Notes under the pieces: model-generated
Told to the model about the DNA's origin: nothing
The model's input: only the letters and a program-made list of their open reading frames with translations
The model's database searches: none
Source of the DNA: Mariprofundaceae bacterium
GTDB taxonomy: Bacteria; Pseudomonadota; Zetaproteobacteria; Mariprofundales; Mariprofundaceae
DNA length: 46,764 nucleotides
Reading direction: 5' to 3'
NCBI GenBank assembly: GCA_030950585.1
Contig: JAUZRG010000091.1
Location: forward strand, 1 to 46,764
Part shown: piece by piece, positions 44,738 through 46,764 of the stretch
How the letters are laid out: every line of letters begins with the position of its first letter
Position numbering within the stretch: the first letter of the stretch is position 1
Made by a program: the position numbers and the translations under genes

Positions 44738-45153
44738 TTGAGTCGATCTTTATCTGAGTGTGCTTGCATGGTTTGACTCCACGCACCGAGGTGGCCTTGA
44801 CCATCGACAGCACGCATTCTAAATAGATAAGTGGTATCTTCTAAAGGTAAAGCAAATAAACGGCTAAAGCGTTCGCCTTGATGACGTGCTAATGGCGACA
44901 TTTCTGAATAACGCTGCCAACTACTTGGACACTTGCAATAAGGATCCAATACCGCACGATCCAGTTGATAGCCGATACTTCCACTTCCACCCTCAAGATT
45001 GAGATGAAAATGTACCACCTGACCAATCACTTTGTGGCTTAATTTTGTGATTGCAGGCGGCGTGGCGCTTGTTTGTTGTAAGCTAGGAATCTCTTTTCGT
45101 CCACAGCCAAATAATAATAAAACAGTCATCAAAGCAATGATAAGTTTAGGCAT
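44734..45153 (-). CDS. Small lipoprotein with fibronectin-III-like C-terminus
   Basis: 139 residues from ATG 45153: a lipoprotein signal MPKLIIALMTVLLLFGCGRKE with lipobox LFGC (lipidated Cys near residue 17). The C-terminal half (PLEDTTYLFRMRAVDGQGHLGAWSQTMQA) looks like an FN3 strand pattern. Small lipoproteins often sit beside argH/lysA in Proteobacteria; their role is unknown. The frame stays open upstream to 45252 inside argH, but the lipobox fixes this start. It overlaps argH by 8 bp. Confidence 0.82.
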   Translation of the reverse strand: MPKLIIALMTVLLLFGCGRKEIPSLQQTSATPPAITKLSHKVIGQVVHFHLNLEGGSGSIGYQLDRAVLDPYCKCPSSWQRYSEMSPLARHQGERFSRLFALPLEDTTYLFRMRAVDGQGHLGAWSQTMQAHSDKDRLK

Positions 45154-46534
45154 CTTGATTCTCCAAACGATCTTTCCAAAGCGTGCATTGCATTTGTACT
45201 TGCTGCGGTGCACAACCACCAAGATGCTTACGAGCAGCCACACAAGCTTCAACCGATAAACTGCTAATCATCTCAGCACTTAAGTGGGCATCAAGATCAG
45301 CACACTCATTGACACTGAGTGTGTGTAGCTCTTTCTTGGTACGGATACAATAAGCCACGGCCTTGCCCACAATGGCATGCGCATCACGAAACGAGACACC
45401 AGCCCGAACCAAATGATCGGCTAAGTCTGTTGCAGTCGCATGACCTGAACTTGCAGCGTCATAGAGTTTATCACGATTCACAGTCATTTCAGGCAACATA
45501 TCAATACAAATACGTAAACTGGCACTCAATTGATCAAAGGTATCAAAAACTGCTGCCTTATCTTCTTGCATATCTTTATTATAAGCCAAGGGTAAAGATT
45601 TCAAGTTCACCAACATGGTGACAAGACCACCCACAATGCGACCTGTTTTACCACGAATCAATTCAGGCATATCAGGATTTTTCTTCTGAGGCATAATCGA
45701 AGAACCTGTGCAAAAAGCATCTGATAATTCAATAAAGGAGAATTGAGCACTCATCCACAAAATCAATTCTTCACAAAAGCGCGACAAATGAACCGCACAC
45801 AAGCTAGAAGCAGCCAATAATTCCACCACGAAATCACGATCAGAAACACCATCCAAGGAATTGGCGCAAGGACGATCAAAGCCAAGTTGATCCGACGTGA
45901 ATTGACGATCAATATTAAAGGTCGTACCTGCAAGTGCAGCTGAACCCAGTGGGCACTCGTTCATACGCTTACGCGCATCACAAAAGCGTCCATGATCACG
46001 ATCAAGCATTTCAACATAAGCCAACATATGATGACCAAAAGTCACAGGTTGCGCACTCTGTAAATGCGTGAATCCCGGCATGATGGTATCATGTTCACGC
46101 TGAGCAATATCCACCAAGACCATTTGAAACTGGCGCAAAAGATCTAAGACATGATCCGTGCGTTGACGTAAATATAAACGGGTGCCTGTCGCAACTTGGT
46201 CATTGCGTGAACGTGCCGTATGTAACTTTTTACCAGCTTCACCCACCCGCTCAGTCAAACGACGCTCAATATTCATATGCACATCTTCAAGCTCAATCAA
46301 AAAGGCAAATTCACCGCGTTCGATTTCGCCTTCGATCTCATCAAGGCCATTCAAGATCTTTTTTAATTCATTCGATGACAAAATAGATTGACGGTGCAAC
46401 ATCGTGGCATGGGCACGTGAGCCTTCAATATCTTGGGCATACATACGCTGATCAACATCCGTTGATGCATTAAAAGCTTCCACAAAAGCATTGGTTGGCG
46501 CATCAAAACGCCCACCCCAAGGTTTATCAGACAT
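45146..46534 (-). CDS. argH: Argininosuccinate lyase
   Basis: Last step of arginine synthesis: argininosuccinate to arginine and fumarate. The 462 residues begin MSDKPWGGRFDAPTNAFVEAFNAS and contain the superfamily signature GSSIMPQKKNPD and TARSRNDQVATGTRLYLR. I chose ATG 46534 because GGAGG lies 8 bp upstream; ATG 46540 is only 2 bp from it. It is the first gene of the argH-lipoprotein-dapC-decarboxylase unit. Confidence 0.97.
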   Translation of the reverse strand: MSDKPWGGRFDAPTNAFVEAFNASTDVDQRMYAQDIEGSRAHATMLHRQSILSSNELKKILNGLDEIEGEIERGEFAFLIELEDVHMNIERRLTERVGEAGKKLHTARSRNDQVATGTRLYLRQRTDHVLDLLRQFQMVLVDIAQREHDTIMPGFTHLQSAQPVTFGHHMLAYVEMLDRDHGRFCDARKRMNECPLGSAALAGTTFNIDRQFTSDQLGFDRPCANSLDGVSDRDFVVELLAASSLCAVHLSRFCEELILWMSAQFSFIELSDAFCTGSSIMPQKKNPDMPELIRGKTGRIVGGLVTMLVNLKSLPLAYNKDMQEDKAAVFDTFDQLSASLRICIDMLPEMTVNRDKLYDAASSGHATATDLADHLVRAGVSFRDAHAIVGKAVAYCIRTKKELHTLSVNECADLDAHLSAEMISSLSVEACVAARKHLGGCAPQQVQMQCTLWKDRLENQDA

Positions 46535-46764
46535 GGGCATGACCTCCAAAAAGGCGAAGTTTACATAAAACCTTTGCTATTGGGTATGTGTAGGGTGGAT
46601 ATAATATAGCTAGAGCTTAGCCGAAAAGGTACATAGAGCTTACTCGGCTCAAGAAATTCACCTTCCAAATTTAGCCACATTTCTTTTTCGTGGCATAACT
46701 TGTGATAAAACCATCACTATTAGCTCAGTTTTCAAGGAAGAAACAGGCTCTTATTTGCCTTGAG
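46535..46764. promoter_or_regulatory. Upstream region of argH with short repeats
   Basis: This 230-bp end of the window shows no gene. TAGAGCTTA occurs twice, at 46611-46619 and 46634-46642. AGCCGA (46619-46624) and TCGGCT (46644-46649) can pair, and GCCAC (46674-46678) pairs with GTGGC (46690-46694). TATATT on the minus strand (46608-46603) could be the argH -10, but no good -35 sits at the right distance. The next gene lies beyond the window. Confidence 0.35.

Noticed and set aside
46535-46764. tRNA or small RNA gene at the right end
   Set aside because: The hairpins are short, no cloverleaf or T-loop sequence is visible, and no terminator follows.

Overview
This window looks like ordinary core chromosome of a Gram-negative bacterium of low-to-moderate GC. 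It encodes 50 tightly packed protein genes. I see no insertion sequence, phage gene, CRISPR array, rRNA or tRNA. The ubiE-ubiJ-ubiB ubiquinone cluster, rpoN-hpf-ptsN, proteobacterial-type DapC and lipoproteins point to Proteobacteria. A SUF operon with an Rrf2 regulator, System II cytochrome c maturation (ResB/CcsB), a split B12-dependent ribonucleotide reductase and long-form HPF fit a respiratory environmental lineage. My tentative guess is Zetaproteobacteria (Mariprofundus/Ghiorsea-like) or a beta/gamma relative. This is inference from gene content only.

Layout. 1-511: a ~98-bp tandem repeat array and the rho promoter. 512-3300 (+): rho with a long Lys/Asn-rich N-terminal extension, then a Rossmann-fold oxidoreductase. 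3313-9737 (-): sufR-sufB-sufC-sufD-sufS-sufU-sufT-Rieske ferredoxin, a complete Fe-S assembly operon with a candidate self-regulatory operator. 9833-15936 (-): ubiE-ubiJ-ubiB-metK-ahcY plus two small unknown genes; this joins quinone methylation/assembly to the SAM cycle. 16129-18917 (+): nrdJa-nrdJb, closed by a strong bidirectional terminator. 18982-26340 (-): a ferredoxin-reductase-like gene, ruvX, pyrB, pyrC, pyrK, bolA, grxD, rpoN, hpf, ptsN. 26479-27330 (+): prmA.

27315-32365 (-): fieF-type transporter, thyA, folA and two paralogous membrane GGDEF proteins, the second with a destroyed active site; every junction overlaps. 32435-33976 (-): TraF/FadL-like outer-membrane barrel. 34068-39888 (-): cytochrome c, resB, ccsB, galU, tsaB, a low-molecular-weight phosphatase and a DUF488 gene whose conserved N-terminus lacks a normal start codon. 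40099-42363 (+): a two-gene secreted/membrane cassette of unknown function, then an M48 protease. 42367-46534 (-): argH, a lipoprotein, dapC and an unusual PLP decarboxylase.

The genes work mostly as compact operons, with 1-, 4- or 8-bp overlaps suggesting translational coupling. The main unexplained items are the repeat array before rho, the palindrome over the suf promoter, the active/degenerate cyclase pair in the thyA-folA operon, the DUF488 start, the 40.1-41.1 kb cassette, and the decarboxylase that occupies a lysA-like position but has a different C-terminal signature. I did not find a clear new multigene system; these are leads.
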